Shown: positions 14,721 through 22,063 of the stretch, piece by piece
Layout: every line of letters starts with the position of its first letter
Numbering within the stretch: the stretch's first letter is position 1
Assembly: GCA_018333895.1 (NCBI GenBank)
Contig: JAGXSJ010000119.1
Location: 1-32,862, forward strand
From: Truepera sp.
Lineage (GTDB): Bacteria; Deinococcota; Deinococci; Deinococcales; Trueperaceae
Direction: 5' to 3'
Length of the DNA stretch: 32,862 bases
Notes under the pieces: generated by a model
What the model saw: the letters and a program-made list of their open reading frames with translations, nothing else
Databases searched by the model: none
Told to the model about the DNA's origin: nothing
Program-made: the position numbers and the translations under genes

Positions 14721-14975
14721 GGGACGCTTAGGCGTGGTACCACCCAACTTTACCGCGCCCTGGCAGGCGGCGGCCTCAGCGGCTACGCCGATCAAACCGG
14801 AGTAGCCTACTGCTGTAACGTGCAGCGCACGGCCCCGTCTACTCGGCACTCTTTCGGGGGGCAGCTCGGGGAGGATTTTCACCGACGGCACGTGGCCGGC
14901 CTCGCACCGGCTACCGGCTCGCTGCACACGGCGTTATCGGCTACTCGTTCCCGTCATCGCCTTTTAAGCAAGTCG
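14696..14975 (-). promoter_or_regulatory. T-box riboswitch (isoleucine) controlling ileS
   Basis: The 280-nt leader of ileS carries T-box hallmarks on the minus strand: a stem I start GGCGATGACGGGAACGAGTA near 14965-14946, and a specifier-loop candidate GAAAATC with the Ile codon ATC at 14876-14874. The conserved T-box bulge GGTGGTACCACG is at about 14734-14745, and a terminator hairpin just before the Shine-Dalgarno. Binding of uncharged tRNA-Ile should form the antiterminator and allow ileS transcription. The exact helices were not computed. Confidence 0.93.
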
Positions 14976-15001
14976 ACGCTTTACAAGCCGCGCCCAACCT
15001 G

Positions 15002-15010
15002 CTTATACTA
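15002..15010 (-). promoter_or_regulatory. Candidate -10 of the ileS leader
   Basis: TAGTATAAG on the minus strand lies about 40 nt upstream of T-box stem I. A TTGACT-like hexamer at 15036-15041 is too far (25 nt) for a standard -35, so only the -10 is proposed. Confidence 0.4.
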
Positions 15011-15240
15011 GACAGTAGCAGCAGGTTTTATCGCAAGTCAATATGCCGTGCTGCGCCTCCACTGACAACTTGGCGCTGCTCGAGCCAGTAGCGGTGCGTT
15101 TTTCGAGCGACGTCAAAGGTGGGGGTAGAGGGTGTGCTGCGAGGCAGCTTGTCGATGGCGCATACCATTACCAACGAACCGGATCCGCATCCCCAACGCT
15201 GCGGTGCCATGGGCGGTCAAGGCTTTTGTGACGGTATAGC
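15011..15240. other. Intergenic stretch between ileS leader and transaldolase gene
   Basis: The region separates divergent transcription units. Short ORFs on both strands show no recognisable similarity. A TATAGC (15235-15240) could be a -10 for the transaldolase gene. Otherwise I see nothing that I can support. Confidence 0.4.
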
Positions 15241-15263
15241 GAGGAGACAAAAAGGAGTTAATC

Positions 15264-15917
15264 ATGGAGCTGTATCTGGACACGGCTGATGTCGCGGAGA
15301 TCCGCGAGTTAGCCGCCTGGGGGGTGCTGGGCGGCGTCACCACTAACCCCAGTCTGATGGCTAAAGCTGGGCGGAGCCCGCGCGAGGTTATCGCGGAGAT
15401 CACCGCGCTGGTGCCCGGCCCCATCTCCGCCGAGGTGATCAGCACCGAAACGGCGGGTATGATTGCGGAGGGGCGGGCGCTGGCTGCCATCGCTGAGAAC
15501 GTGGTGGTCAAGGTGCCGCTCATCCCAGCCGGGCTGGCGGCTTGCCGGGCGCTCTCTGACCAAGGGATCAAGGTCAATGTGACGCTTTGCTTCAGCGTCA
15601 ATCAGGCGATTCTGGCTGCCGCGGCCGGCGCCTGGTGCGTCAGCCCGTTCCTGGGCCGTCTTGATGATATCAACCAGGACGGCATGCAGCTCCTGCGCGA
15701 GATCGTCGAGGTTTATCGCACTCAGGGCTACCAGACGCGGGTCTTGGCAGCCAGCATCCGTAATCCGTTGCATGTTACGCAGGCGGCTTTGGCGGGGGCC
15801 GACATGGTTACTATGCCCGCGGCGGTGATGCGGCAGCTGGTTAAGCATCCGCTGACCGAGGCGGGGCTGCAAAAGTTCTTGGCGGATTATCGCCAGATGG
15901 CGGAGGCCACAGCGTGA
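15264..15917 (+). CDS. tal: Transaldolase (small TalC/fructose-6-phosphate aldolase-type)
   Basis: A 217-residue class I aldolase of the pentose phosphate pathway. The family start [20 protein letters not shown], the TTNPSL motif, the Schiff-base lysine in [11 protein letters not shown] (K83), NVTLCFS and SPFLGRLDD are all present. The length matches the short transaldolases (about 215-220 residues) that also include fructose-6-phosphate aldolases; the motif does not separate the two activities. ATG 15264 follows AAAAAGGAG. The stop overlaps the GTG of rho by a GTGA arrangement, so the two are likely co-translated. Confidence 0.94.
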   Translation: MELYLDTADVAEIRELAAWGVLGGVTTNPSLMAKAGRSPREVIAEITALVPGPISAEVISTETAGMIAEGRALAAIAENVVVKVPLIPAGLAACRALSDQGIKVNVTLCFSVNQAILAAAAGAWCVSPFLGRLDDINQDGMQLLREIVEVYRTQGYQTRVLAASIRNPLHVTQAALAGADMVTMPAAVMRQLVKHPLTEAGLQKFLADYRQMAEATA

Positions 15918-17482
15918 CTATGATCAGCAAGCAAGCAGATGAGGCCCTCGTAGCCGAGACAGCTAGCGAGGTGCCGGCCCCGGCACCCAAGCGCCGTGGC
16001 CGACCCAAGGGGAGCGGACGCAAAAAGGCGGTAGAGACTGTCGCGGCGCCGAGCGAGCCGGCGCCTTCCAAAGTTGAGGCGAGCGCTAAGGTGTTGGTAG
16101 TGCCAACCGCGAGCGAAGCTGACAACGCCGATACCGACCTGGAAGTGGTGACGGCTGCTGCACCGGTCAAAGCCGAGTCGGGGCAGAGTGGCAGCCGCCT
16201 GGCGGGGCGGACCCAGCCGGGGCGTAAGCCCGGGCTTAACTATCGCGACCTACAATCGAAGATCTTGCCCGAACTGCACCTGTTGGCGATGGAGGTCGGC
16301 CTGACCGACTATCGCCAGATGAGCAAGGAGCAGCTGGCTGTCGCCGTGCTCGAGCGTAGCTCGGAGAGCGAAGGGCTCAAGCTGGTCAAGGGCTACCTGG
16401 AGATCAGCTCGGACGGCTACGGCTTTTTGCAGGAGTCGCTGATGCAGACCGAGACCCGCTCGGTGATCGTCTCGGCCGGGCTGATCAAGCAGTTCAAGCT
16501 TCGCACCGGCGACTATATCCTCGGCAAGGCGCGGCGTCCCCGCGACAACGAGCGCTACGGCACGCTGATCCGTGTTGAGGCGGTCAACGGCATCGACCCC
16601 TTCTTGGCCGCTCGGCGCCCGCGCTTTGATGATCTGACGCCGACCTTTCCGGAGCGGCGCATCAAGCTCGAGACAGCCCAACAGGAGGTCTCGACCCGCG
16701 TTATCGATCTGCTAGCGCCGATTGGTCGCGGCCAGCGTGGCTTGATTGTAGCGCCACCCAAGGGCGGCAAGACCACCCTGCTTAAGAAGGTAGCCAACGC
16801 CGTGGTGCAGAACGAGCCTGACATCAAGGTGATCGTGCTGCTCGTTGACGAGCGCCCGGAAGAGGTGACCGACTTTCGCGAGTCGGTAACCGGGGTCGAG
16901 GTCATCGCCAGCACCTTCGATGAGCCACCCACCAACCATATCCGCGTGGCCGAGTTCGTCCACGAGCGGTCGCGGCGTATCGTCGAGGAGGGCGGGCATG
17001 TGATGATCCTGCTCGACTCGATCACCCGGCTAGCGAGGGCCAACAACCTGGTGACGCCACCGACCGGCCGCACCCTCTCGGGCGGCTTGGATTCGAGCGC
17101 TTTGCACTGGCCTAAGCGCTTCTTGGGAGCGGCCCGCAACATCCGCGGTGGTGGCAGCTTAAGCATCCTGGCGACCGCGCTGATCGAGACCGGCTCACGG
17201 ATGGATGATGTGATCTTCGAGGAGTTCAAAGGGACCGGCAACATGGAGCTGCACTTAAGCCGCCGCCTTGAGGAGCGCCGCATCTTTCCGGCCATCGACA
17301 TTCTCAAGTCGGGCACACGGCGCGAAGACCTGCTCCTGGGCGAAGAGACGCTAGCCAAGATGTGGCTGTTGCGCAAAGTGATCTCCGACATGGATCCGGT
17401 TGAGGCGATGGATATGCTCCTCAGTCGCCTGAATCGCACCAAGAGCAATGCGGAGTTTCTATCATCCCTGGGCCAGGGATAG
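15914..17482 (+). CDS. rho: Transcription termination factor Rho
   Basis: A 522-residue hexameric RNA helicase that ends transcription. An extra N-terminal segment of about 100 residues is Ala/Glu/Lys-rich and low complexity, with an AT-hook-like [13 protein letters not shown] (about residues 26-38). The Rho N-terminal domain and the cold-shock RNA-binding domain (GYGFLQ) follow. The ATPase has Walker A PPKGGKTT (near residue 285), [10 protein letters not shown], Walker [14 protein letters not shown], and the [13 protein letters not shown] segment. GTG 15914 is chosen because GGAGG lies seven bases upstream and it overlaps the transaldolase stop; ATG 15920 is the alternative. Confidence 0.97.
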   Translation: MTMISKQADEALVAETASEVPAPAPKRRGRPKGSGRKKAVETVAAPSEPAPSKVEASAKVLVVPTASEADNADTDLEVVTAAAPVKAESGQSGSRLAGRTQPGRKPGLNYRDLQSKILPELHLLAMEVGLTDYRQMSKEQLAVAVLERSSESEGLKLVKGYLEISSDGYGFLQESLMQTETRSVIVSAGLIKQFKLRTGDYILGKARRPRDNERYGTLIRVEAVNGIDPFLAARRPRFDDLTPTFPERRIKLETAQQEVSTRVIDLLAPIGRGQRGLIVAPPKGGKTTLLKKVANAVVQNEPDIKVIVLLVDERPEEVTDFRESVTGVEVIASTFDEPPTNHIRVAEFVHERSRRIVEEGGHVMILLDSITRLARANNLVTPPTGRTLSGGLDSSALHWPKRFLGAARNIRGGGSLSILATALIETGSRMDDVIFEEFKGTGNMELHLSRRLEERRIFPAIDILKSGTRREDLLLGEETLAKMWLLRKVISDMDPVEAMDMLLSRLNRTKSNAEFLSSLGQG

Positions 17483-17522
17483 CGCTACACTAAGCGGAGG
17501 GAGTGGTTCGGGATAACGCGAC

Positions 17523-18578
17523 GTGTGGGCTCTGTTGACGCTCTTGCTCTTGCTGGCCAGTTCGGCGCTGGCGCAACAGTTCTATACCGTCGTGGCCGGC
17601 GACACGCTCTATGGCATCGCACGGCGCCACAGTATCAGCGTAACCAGTCTTAAACAGCTCAACGGTCTCGCCGACAGCACCTTGCGCGTGGGGCAGGTGC
17701 TGGCCCTAAGCTTGGCCCTGAGCGAAGCGAATGGGGTGGCGACGGCTCCGTCAGCCGACGCTGTGCCAGGCTTTATTACCCACACGGTGGCCACCGGCGA
17801 GACCTTGGCCGGGCTAGTGGCCCACTTTCAGGTCAGCCGCGAAGCCCTCTTAGAGATTAATGCCGCAGTTGCTGTGGGGGGGTCGTTCCCGGCGGGAGTG
17901 CGGCTGCGCATCCCCACCGGTCCGGTACACCGCCTGGCCGAGGGCGAAAACCTGCTCACCGTCGCTTTGCGCTTCGGTCTATCACCGGCTGAACTGGCGG
18001 CTGCCAACGGCCTGTCGGGCTCGAGCCTAGTCGCTGCAGGGCAATGGCTGGTGATCCCGGCTGCAAGGTCAGAGCTGCTGGCCGCTAAACAACTGCCGCA
18101 GGACCGGCGCAGTGTGCTGCTGGCGCAGCAGCGCCAGCTAGCGGGCCGCGCCTCCCAGCTGCTGACCCGCTATCAGCCCCCTGCCGAGGGCTTCCGCTGG
18201 CCGCTGGCTACGCGAGGAGTAATTACCTCGCCGTTTGGCCCGCGCTCACTGGCGATTCTGGGCAGCACCTTTCATGCCGGCCTCGATATCGCCGCTCCTA
18301 TCGGCACGCCGATTTTGGCCTCGCGCCACGGCATGGTGACGCGCTCCGGCTGGGGTGGAGTGTACGGCTACGTAGTTCATCTTGATCACGGCGACGGCTC
18401 GCAGACCCGCTACGCTCACATGAGCCGCATCCTGGTGGCGGCTGGCCGCCACTTAATGGCGGGCGAGACGCTAGGTCTAGTGGGTAGTACCGGCGTCTCT
18501 ACCGGGCCGCACCTACACTTTGAGATCCGCCTGCAAGGCCGCGCTGTCAATCCCCTTGACTTCCTGACACGACCCTAG
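17523..18578 (+). CDS. Secreted LysM/M23 peptidoglycan endopeptidase
   Basis: A 351-residue envelope protein. A signal peptide (MWALLTLLLLLASSALAQ) is followed by three LysM-like repeats: YTVVAGDTLYGIARRHSIS (about 21-39), THTVATGETLAGLVAHF (about 86-102) and HRLAEGENLLTVALRFG (about 139-155). A C-terminal M23 domain carries the zinc ligands in FHAGLDIA (H and D) and in GPHLHFEIR (HxH). It probably cleaves peptidoglycan cross-links or, like EnvC/NlpD relatives, activates amidases. GTG 17523 is the only in-frame start after a stop at 17513-17518. It lies 40 nt after rho; its 3' end overlaps the convergent DHH gene by 32 bases. Confidence 0.9.
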   Translation: MWALLTLLLLLASSALAQQFYTVVAGDTLYGIARRHSISVTSLKQLNGLADSTLRVGQVLALSLALSEANGVATAPSADAVPGFITHTVATGETLAGLVAHFQVSREALLEINAAVAVGGSFPAGVRLRIPTGPVHRLAEGENLLTVALRFGLSPAELAAANGLSGSSLVAAGQWLVIPAARSELLAAKQLPQDRRSVLLAQQRQLAGRASQLLTRYQPPAEGFRWPLATRGVITSPFGPRSLAILGSTFHAGLDIAAPIGTPILASRHGMVTRSGWGGVYGYVVHLDHGDGSQTRYAHMSRILVAAGRHLMAGETLGLVGSTGVSTGPHLHFEIRLQGRAVNPLDFLTRP

Positions 18579-19605
18579 CCGAATCTTCCTTCAGGGTAAA
18601 GCCCTTATCGCGCAGCTCTTCGCGGGCGGCTGCCAGCACCTGCCGCCGCGCCGTGGCGAGATCGGCATAAATGGTGGCGCCGGCTGCCGCCACATGCCCG
18701 CCCCCACCGAGGCGCAGGCAGACCGCCTGAGCCGAAACGCCGTCGCGGCTGCGCACGCTGACCTTAGTCTCTTGCCCCGGAATTTTCTCCTTAAGCAGCA
18801 CAGCCAGCTTGACCCCCTCGGCGTAGCGGATGATCCCGACAAAGTCATCAGAGTCATCTTCACCGTTGCCGACTTCAGCGCGCATGGCTTGCGTGAGCTG
18901 CGCCAGGGCCAGCAGCCCACCTAGTGGGAACTCCACGGTATCCATCACCTTGCCGAGCAGTGGATAATAGCTCTGCGGGCGCCACTGCAAGCGATCGGTC
19001 AAGGCGACATAATCAAGGCCGGTAGCGATCAGCTCACCGGCAGCGTGGAGTACCTCAGGGCTGGTGTTGGAAAAGCGGAAGTTGCCGGTGTCGGTCAGGA
19101 TGCCGGTCAGGCAAGGTTCGGCCAGCTCGAGCGTCCACGCTACGCCCAGCGCATCGATCAGATCCTTGACCATGTGGGCGGTGGCAGCGCGGCTCGGTTG
19201 CACCACGCTGAGGTCGCCATGGCGGGGATTGGTGCCGTGATGGTCGATGTTGACGATCTTGGCTGCGCCAGCTAGCGGCGCGCCGGTCGCTCGCGGTCCG
19301 ACCTCGACGTCGAGCACCGCCAGCAGGCAGCTCTCCGGCAAGGCGCTAAGGGGCTTGCTGAGTTCACCCTCGCGTACCAGGAAGCTCAAGTAGCGCGGCG
19401 GCTCGATGATCAGCCTAGTGGACTTGCCCAGACTGTCAAGCGCCCTTTTGAGCGCCAACGTGCTGCCGAGGGCATCACCGTCAGGATCAATATGCGAGAT
19501 GATGACGATGGGGCCGGGCCAGGTAGCCAGCGCTACAGCCGCTTGCCGGATCTTAGCCGGGTAATCCTGCTCCCCGCCGTTTTGCACTTTCGACATTAAC
19601 GACAT
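18547..19605 (-). CDS. DHH-family phosphoesterase (NrnA-like nanoRNase/pAp phosphatase)
   Basis: A 352-residue DHH/DHHA1 protein. Metal ligands appear in ISHIDPDGDALGS (about residues 35-47), in the VNIDHHGTNPRHGD block that gives the family its name, and in the DTGNFRF segment. The C-terminal DHHA1 domain carries the RNA-binding LGGGGHVAAAG. Such NrnA-like enzymes degrade short oligoribonucleotides and dephosphorylate 3'-phosphoadenosine 5'-phosphate; some relatives cleave cyclic-dinucleotide products. The start at ATG 19605 has a TATAGT eight bases upstream and no Shine-Dalgarno. It is divergent from the HtrA-like protease and convergent, overlapping, with the M23 gene. Confidence 0.9.
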   Translation of the reverse strand: MSLMSKVQNGGEQDYPAKIRQAAVALATWPGPIVIISHIDPDGDALGSTLALKRALDSLGKSTRLIIEPPRYLSFLVREGELSKPLSALPESCLLAVLDVEVGPRATGAPLAGAAKIVNIDHHGTNPRHGDLSVVQPSRAATAHMVKDLIDALGVAWTLELAEPCLTGILTDTGNFRFSNTSPEVLHAAGELIATGLDYVALTDRLQWRPQSYYPLLGKVMDTVEFPLGGLLALAQLTQAMRAEVGNGEDDSDDFVGIIRYAEGVKLAVLLKEKIPGQETKVSVRSRDGVSAQAVCLRLGGGGHVAAAGATIYADLATARRQVLAAAREELRDKGFTLKEDSARVVSGSQGD

Positions 19606-19613
19606 ACTGGTTG

Positions 19614-19619
19614 ACTATA
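19614..19619 (-). promoter_or_regulatory. Leaderless-type -10 of the DHH gene
   Basis: TATAGT on the minus strand, eight bases before ATG 19605. With the TACATT of the divergent protease it fills a short (86-nt) bidirectional promoter region. Confidence 0.55.
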
Positions 19620-19680
19620 ACCCGCCGGCCAGCTCATGCAACACGTAGCGTAGCTCACGGCGCGATGACGCGGCTGGCCC

Positions 19681-19686
19681 TACATT
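19681..19686 (+). promoter_or_regulatory. Leaderless-type -10 of the protease gene
   Basis: TACATT ends five bases before ATG 19692 and no Shine-Dalgarno is present, so the transcript probably starts at or next to the A of ATG. Confidence 0.45.
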
Positions 19687-19691
19687 GAGTT

Positions 19692-20912
19692 ATGACTGAG
19701 CCCCACCCACCGCACGGCCCGGCAGAGCCGCCGGTAGCCAGGCGGGCCTCATCGCGTCGCCCTTGGCTGTTACTGGCCCTCTTGCTACTTATCGCTGGGG
19801 TGCTGCTGCTTAGCCCAGGTCAGCCGACCACGCAACCTTTCCTAGCAGCGCAACACCTGCCGCCTATTGAAGCTCCGGAAGGGGTGCTAGCCGAAGTCTT
19901 CGAGCTGGCCCGCCCGGCTACACTAAGAATCGAACAGCGCCTGCCAGGAGCGCCGCTTAGGCAGCCGCCGCTAGGCACCGGTACAGGCTTTTTTATCGCA
20001 CCGGAAGGCCTGGTGCTCACGGCTTATCATGTAGTGCAAGGCCGCAATCAACTCCTGGCGGTCGGTCCGGAGAACCAGCGCTACGCACTTACGCTCCTGG
20101 GCTTCGACGCCTTTCTCGACCTGGCGGTGTTGCAAGCAGAAGTGCCGGGTATGGTTCCCTACTTGCCGCTGGCGCCAGCGGAGCCACGGTTGGGGCGGGC
20201 GGTGGTAGCGATTGGCAATAGCCGGGGGGACTTTTTGCAGGGCCGTGCCGGGCGCGTGACGCGCCTGGGGGTGGCTGCCAGCCGCATTAACTTTGCCTCG
20301 GGCACCATTGAGCTAACAGCGGCGCTCGCTCCGGGTGACTCGGGCGGGCCGGTGCTTACCAGCGACGGGGAAGTAGTTGGCGTGGTCAGTTTTATCAGCT
20401 TTATGCCTGATGGCATGAGCGCTGAGGAGTCTTACGTGCCCCCCTTCCTGCGCGGCCTCATCACTCCGCGCCAGTTCGCCTCCTACGCGGTGCCGGTTAC
20501 CACCGGGAGCGAGGTTCTGGCCGACTTGAGAGCAGGTGTGCGGCGCGATGTGCCGGTTATCGGCTTCGTGGGTGGCGCTAACTATGACCCGCTCAACCCC
20601 AATGACTTAGACCTCGGCCCACGAGCTGGCGCGATCGTCCGCGAGGTGGCGCCCAACAGCCCGGCAGCCCGGGCGGGCCTGCGCAGCGCCCGGTTTCAAG
20701 AGGTCTTTAATAGCCAGGGTGAACTCGTCGGCAGGCGGTTACAGGCCGATGTAATCGTGGCTATCGACGGTGTGCCGACCCGCACCTTCGACGAGGTGCT
20801 CGGCATCGTCTTTCGCAGACAGATCGGCGAAGTGGTGACGCTGAGTGTCCAACGCGGCGATGAGTTGCTCGAGCTAGTGCTGACACTAGGAGCCAGAGCC
20901 GAGGTGTTCTAA
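19692..20912 (+). CDS. Membrane-anchored trypsin-like serine protease with PDZ (HtrA-like)
   Basis: A 406-residue protein with a short Pro-rich cytoplasmic N-terminus, one membrane segment (about 24-41) and an extracytoplasmic protease. The catalytic triad is visible: H113 in LTAYHVVQG, D143 in FLDLAVLQ and S217 in APGDSGGPVL. A PDZ-like domain follows (about 300-400), with GAIVREVAPNSPAARAGL and the later VIVAIDGVPT. Such DegP/DegS-like enzymes perform envelope quality control. The insert between the protease and PDZ domains is longer than in DegP. Not clustered with known sigma-factor or anti-sigma genes, so a regulatory role is not suggested. Confidence 0.92.
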   Translation: MTEPHPPHGPAEPPVARRASSRRPWLLLALLLLIAGVLLLSPGQPTTQPFLAAQHLPPIEAPEGVLAEVFELARPATLRIEQRLPGAPLRQPPLGTGTGFFIAPEGLVLTAYHVVQGRNQLLAVGPENQRYALTLLGFDAFLDLAVLQAEVPGMVPYLPLAPAEPRLGRAVVAIGNSRGDFLQGRAGRVTRLGVAASRINFASGTIELTAALAPGDSGGPVLTSDGEVVGVVSFISFMPDGMSAEESYVPPFLRGLITPRQFASYAVPVTTGSEVLADLRAGVRRDVPVIGFVGGANYDPLNPNDLDLGPRAGAIVREVAPNSPAARAGLRSARFQEVFNSQGELVGRRLQADVIVAIDGVPTRTFDEVLGIVFRRQIGEVVTLSVQRGDELLELVLTLGARAEVF

Positions 20913-20917
20913 GGCAG

Positions 20918-20994
20918 TGGTGGGCGATGGTGGATTCGAACCACCGACCTCGTCGTTATCAGCGACGCGCTCTAACCAACTGAGCTAATCGCCC
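20918..20994 (-). tRNA. tRNA-Ile (GAT)
   Basis: The minus strand folds as a cloverleaf. The acceptor starts GGGCGAT (20994-20988), the D arm is GCTCAGTTGGTTAGAGC, the anticodon stem CGTCG/CGACG encloses CTGATAA with anticodon GAT (20960-20958), and the T arm contains GGTTCGAATCC. The discriminator A (20921) is followed by an encoded CCA (20920-20918). It decodes ATC/ATT and is the partner of the IleRS and T-box in this window. Its 3' end is five bases from the protease stop. Confidence 0.97.
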
Positions 20995-21006
20995 GCAAGC
21001 CTTAAA

Positions 21007-21035
21007 AGGCTAACACGGTTAGCTCTAATGGTCAA
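21007..21035 (-). promoter_or_regulatory. tRNA-Ile promoter
   Basis: TTGACC (21035-21030) and TAGCCT (21012-21007) are separated by exactly 17 nt on the minus strand, about 12 nt before the tRNA 5' end. Confidence 0.6.
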
Positions 21036-21091
21036 GGCCCACACGAACAAAATCCCTTGCTGCAAACTGCTCTTGGTAGTTCGTCGGTCCA

Positions 21092-21230
21092 TCAGTCAGC
21101 CGCTTCCGGGCTCTCTTTGTCCTTAAGTCGGCATAGCGGGGTTGTCGCGATGTTCTCACGAATGGCGGACCGGTTGTCCTCGTTGCGGATCACGTGCTCA
21201 AAGCAGTTGCGCCGCCACATCGAACTCCCT
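21092..21230 (-). pseudogene. REP-associated (Y1/IS200-like) transposase, C-terminal fragment
   Basis: The minus-strand frame gives SSMWRRNCFEHVIRNED, then an IREN-IATTP segment and stop. This matches the WQRNYYEHIIRNE ... IREYIxxNP region near the C-terminus of REP-associated Y1 transposases, which process short hairpin repeats. The tyrosine in the usual NYYEH motif is lost (NCFEH), and the N-terminal two thirds with the HUH histidines are absent. It is a dead remnant beside tRNA-Ile. Its presence suggests that REP-like palindromes may exist in this genome. Confidence 0.75.
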
Positions 21231-21246
21231 TCAGTTATGTATATGG

Positions 21247-21252
21247 TATTAT
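21247..21252 (+). promoter_or_regulatory. Leaderless-type -10 of the second VapBC module
   Basis: TATTAT lies six bases before the GTG start at 21259 and no Shine-Dalgarno is present. Confidence 0.5.
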
Positions 21253-21258
21253 GGCTGT

Positions 21259-21489
21259 GTGAAACGGACGACGATCATGCTACCCGCCGCACTCAAACAC
21301 CGTGCCGAGCAAGCGGCGAAAGCCCAACGGATCTCACTGGGCGAGCTGATCCGCAGCTCACTCGCAGCCCGTTTACAAGGAGCGCCTGAGCGTGAACCTT
21401 TGTTCTCTGACGAGGCTGTTTTTCACGGCGAGACGCCGGTTGACCTCGCTCACGATCACGATCGTTACCTTTACGATGACCTTCATTGA
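21259..21489 (+). CDS. Ribbon-helix-helix antitoxin (VapB-type)
   Basis: About 76 residues from GTG 21259. The N-terminal (M)KRTTIMLPAALKHRAEQ followed by AKAQRISLGELIRSSLAARL is a CopG/Arc-like ribbon-helix-helix (residues 1-38). The acidic C-terminal part (DLAHDHDRYLYDDLH) would bind the toxin. The GTG start is preferred over longer starts because a TATTAT -10 sits six bases upstream and conserved sequence begins there. The 3' end overlaps the PIN toxin start by 14 bases. Confidence 0.8.
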   Translation: MKRTTIMLPAALKHRAEQAAKAQRISLGELIRSSLAARLQGAPEREPLFSDEAVFHGETPVDLAHDHDRYLYDDLH

Positions 21490-21889
21490 TACCTCGGCGT
21501 TTCTCGCTCGCTATCTTAGCAGAGACCAGTACCACCGCGCTGCGCTCGACACCTGGCGCGCGCTCGAGCCGGCAGGCGAACCCCTTGTGACCAGCAATTT
21601 CGTGCTCGATGAGACCTTTACACTGCTCGGACGGTATACGAACTACCTGTTTGCCGCCGAACGCGCCAAGATCATCTACGCCTCGCAAGCTCTGACTATC
21701 CTCCGCCCTGGCCTCGACGACGAATTGGCCGCGCTTGAGCTGTTTAGCAAGTACGCCGATCAGCGCATCAGTTTTACCGACGCGACCGCGTTCGTGCTGA
21801 TGCGCAAGCACGGCATAGCGCGAGTGTTCAGTTTCGACCGGCATTTCGCGTATGCCGGTTTTGAGCTGATGCCGGCAGCTAGGCTGTGA
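21476..21889 (+). CDS. PIN-domain ribonuclease toxin (VapC-type)
   Basis: A 137-residue PIN protein starting MTFIDTSAFLARYLSRD, with the acidic pocket formed by D5, the Glu in VLDETFTLLG, and the Asp in SFTDATAFVLM. The C-terminal RVFSFDRHFAYAGFELMP matches the PIN end. ATG 21476 lies inside the antitoxin end, indicating coupled translation. The residues needed for RNase activity appear present. It sits between a transposase remnant and an MmcQ-like remnant in a small accessory patch beside tRNA-Ile. Confidence 0.87.
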   Translation: MTFIDTSAFLARYLSRDQYHRAALDTWRALEPAGEPLVTSNFVLDETFTLLGRYTNYLFAAERAKIIYASQALTILRPGLDDELAALELFSKYADQRISFTDATAFVLMRKHGIARVFSFDRHFAYAGFELMPAARL

Positions 21890-21929
21890 AATCCTCCGGC
21901 CCGTCATTGTTCGCCAGGTTCTCGCGCAA

Positions 21930-22063
21930 GCGCTGAGCGCCCAGGCCTGGCGGAGAAAAGAAGTCAAGCTCTCGTTGTCGATGGGCTCGAGCCTGATCCC
22001 CACCCAGCCCCGCACCCCCACGTAGGGCGACCTGAAGTAGGTCTGCGGATCAGCCTCGCCGTC
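21930..22063 (-). pseudogene. MmcQ/YjbR-like protein, C-terminal fragment
   Basis: Directly after the ABC permease stop, and in the same frame, the minus strand encodes DGEADPQTYFRSPYVG, then VRGWVGIRLEPID and a helix FLRQAWALSA. This resembles the C-terminal half of MmcQ/YjbR-family proteins (PYVG-x-x-GWVGVRLD ... AYRLVAPK). No start codon or N-terminal half is present, and similarity stops near 21930. It is probably a deletion remnant fused at the permease end. Confidence 0.5.

Noticed and set aside
14683-14743. Upstream start of ileS at ATG 14743
   Set aside because: It would translate the T-box bulge and terminator; GTG 14683 has a strong GGAGGT and the conserved N-terminus.
15028-15210. 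Short ORF between ileS and the transaldolase gene
   Set aside because: No Shine-Dalgarno or -10, no recognisable similarity, biased Arg/Thr composition.
16555-17448. 297-codon minus-strand ORF inside rho
   Set aside because: Ser/Arg-rich antisense shadow of the conserved rho gene.
21293-22021. 242-codon minus-strand ORF across the second VapC
   Set aside because: Only its first residues resemble an MmcQ-like tail; the rest is antisense to the VapBC pair, so I kept only the short remnant.
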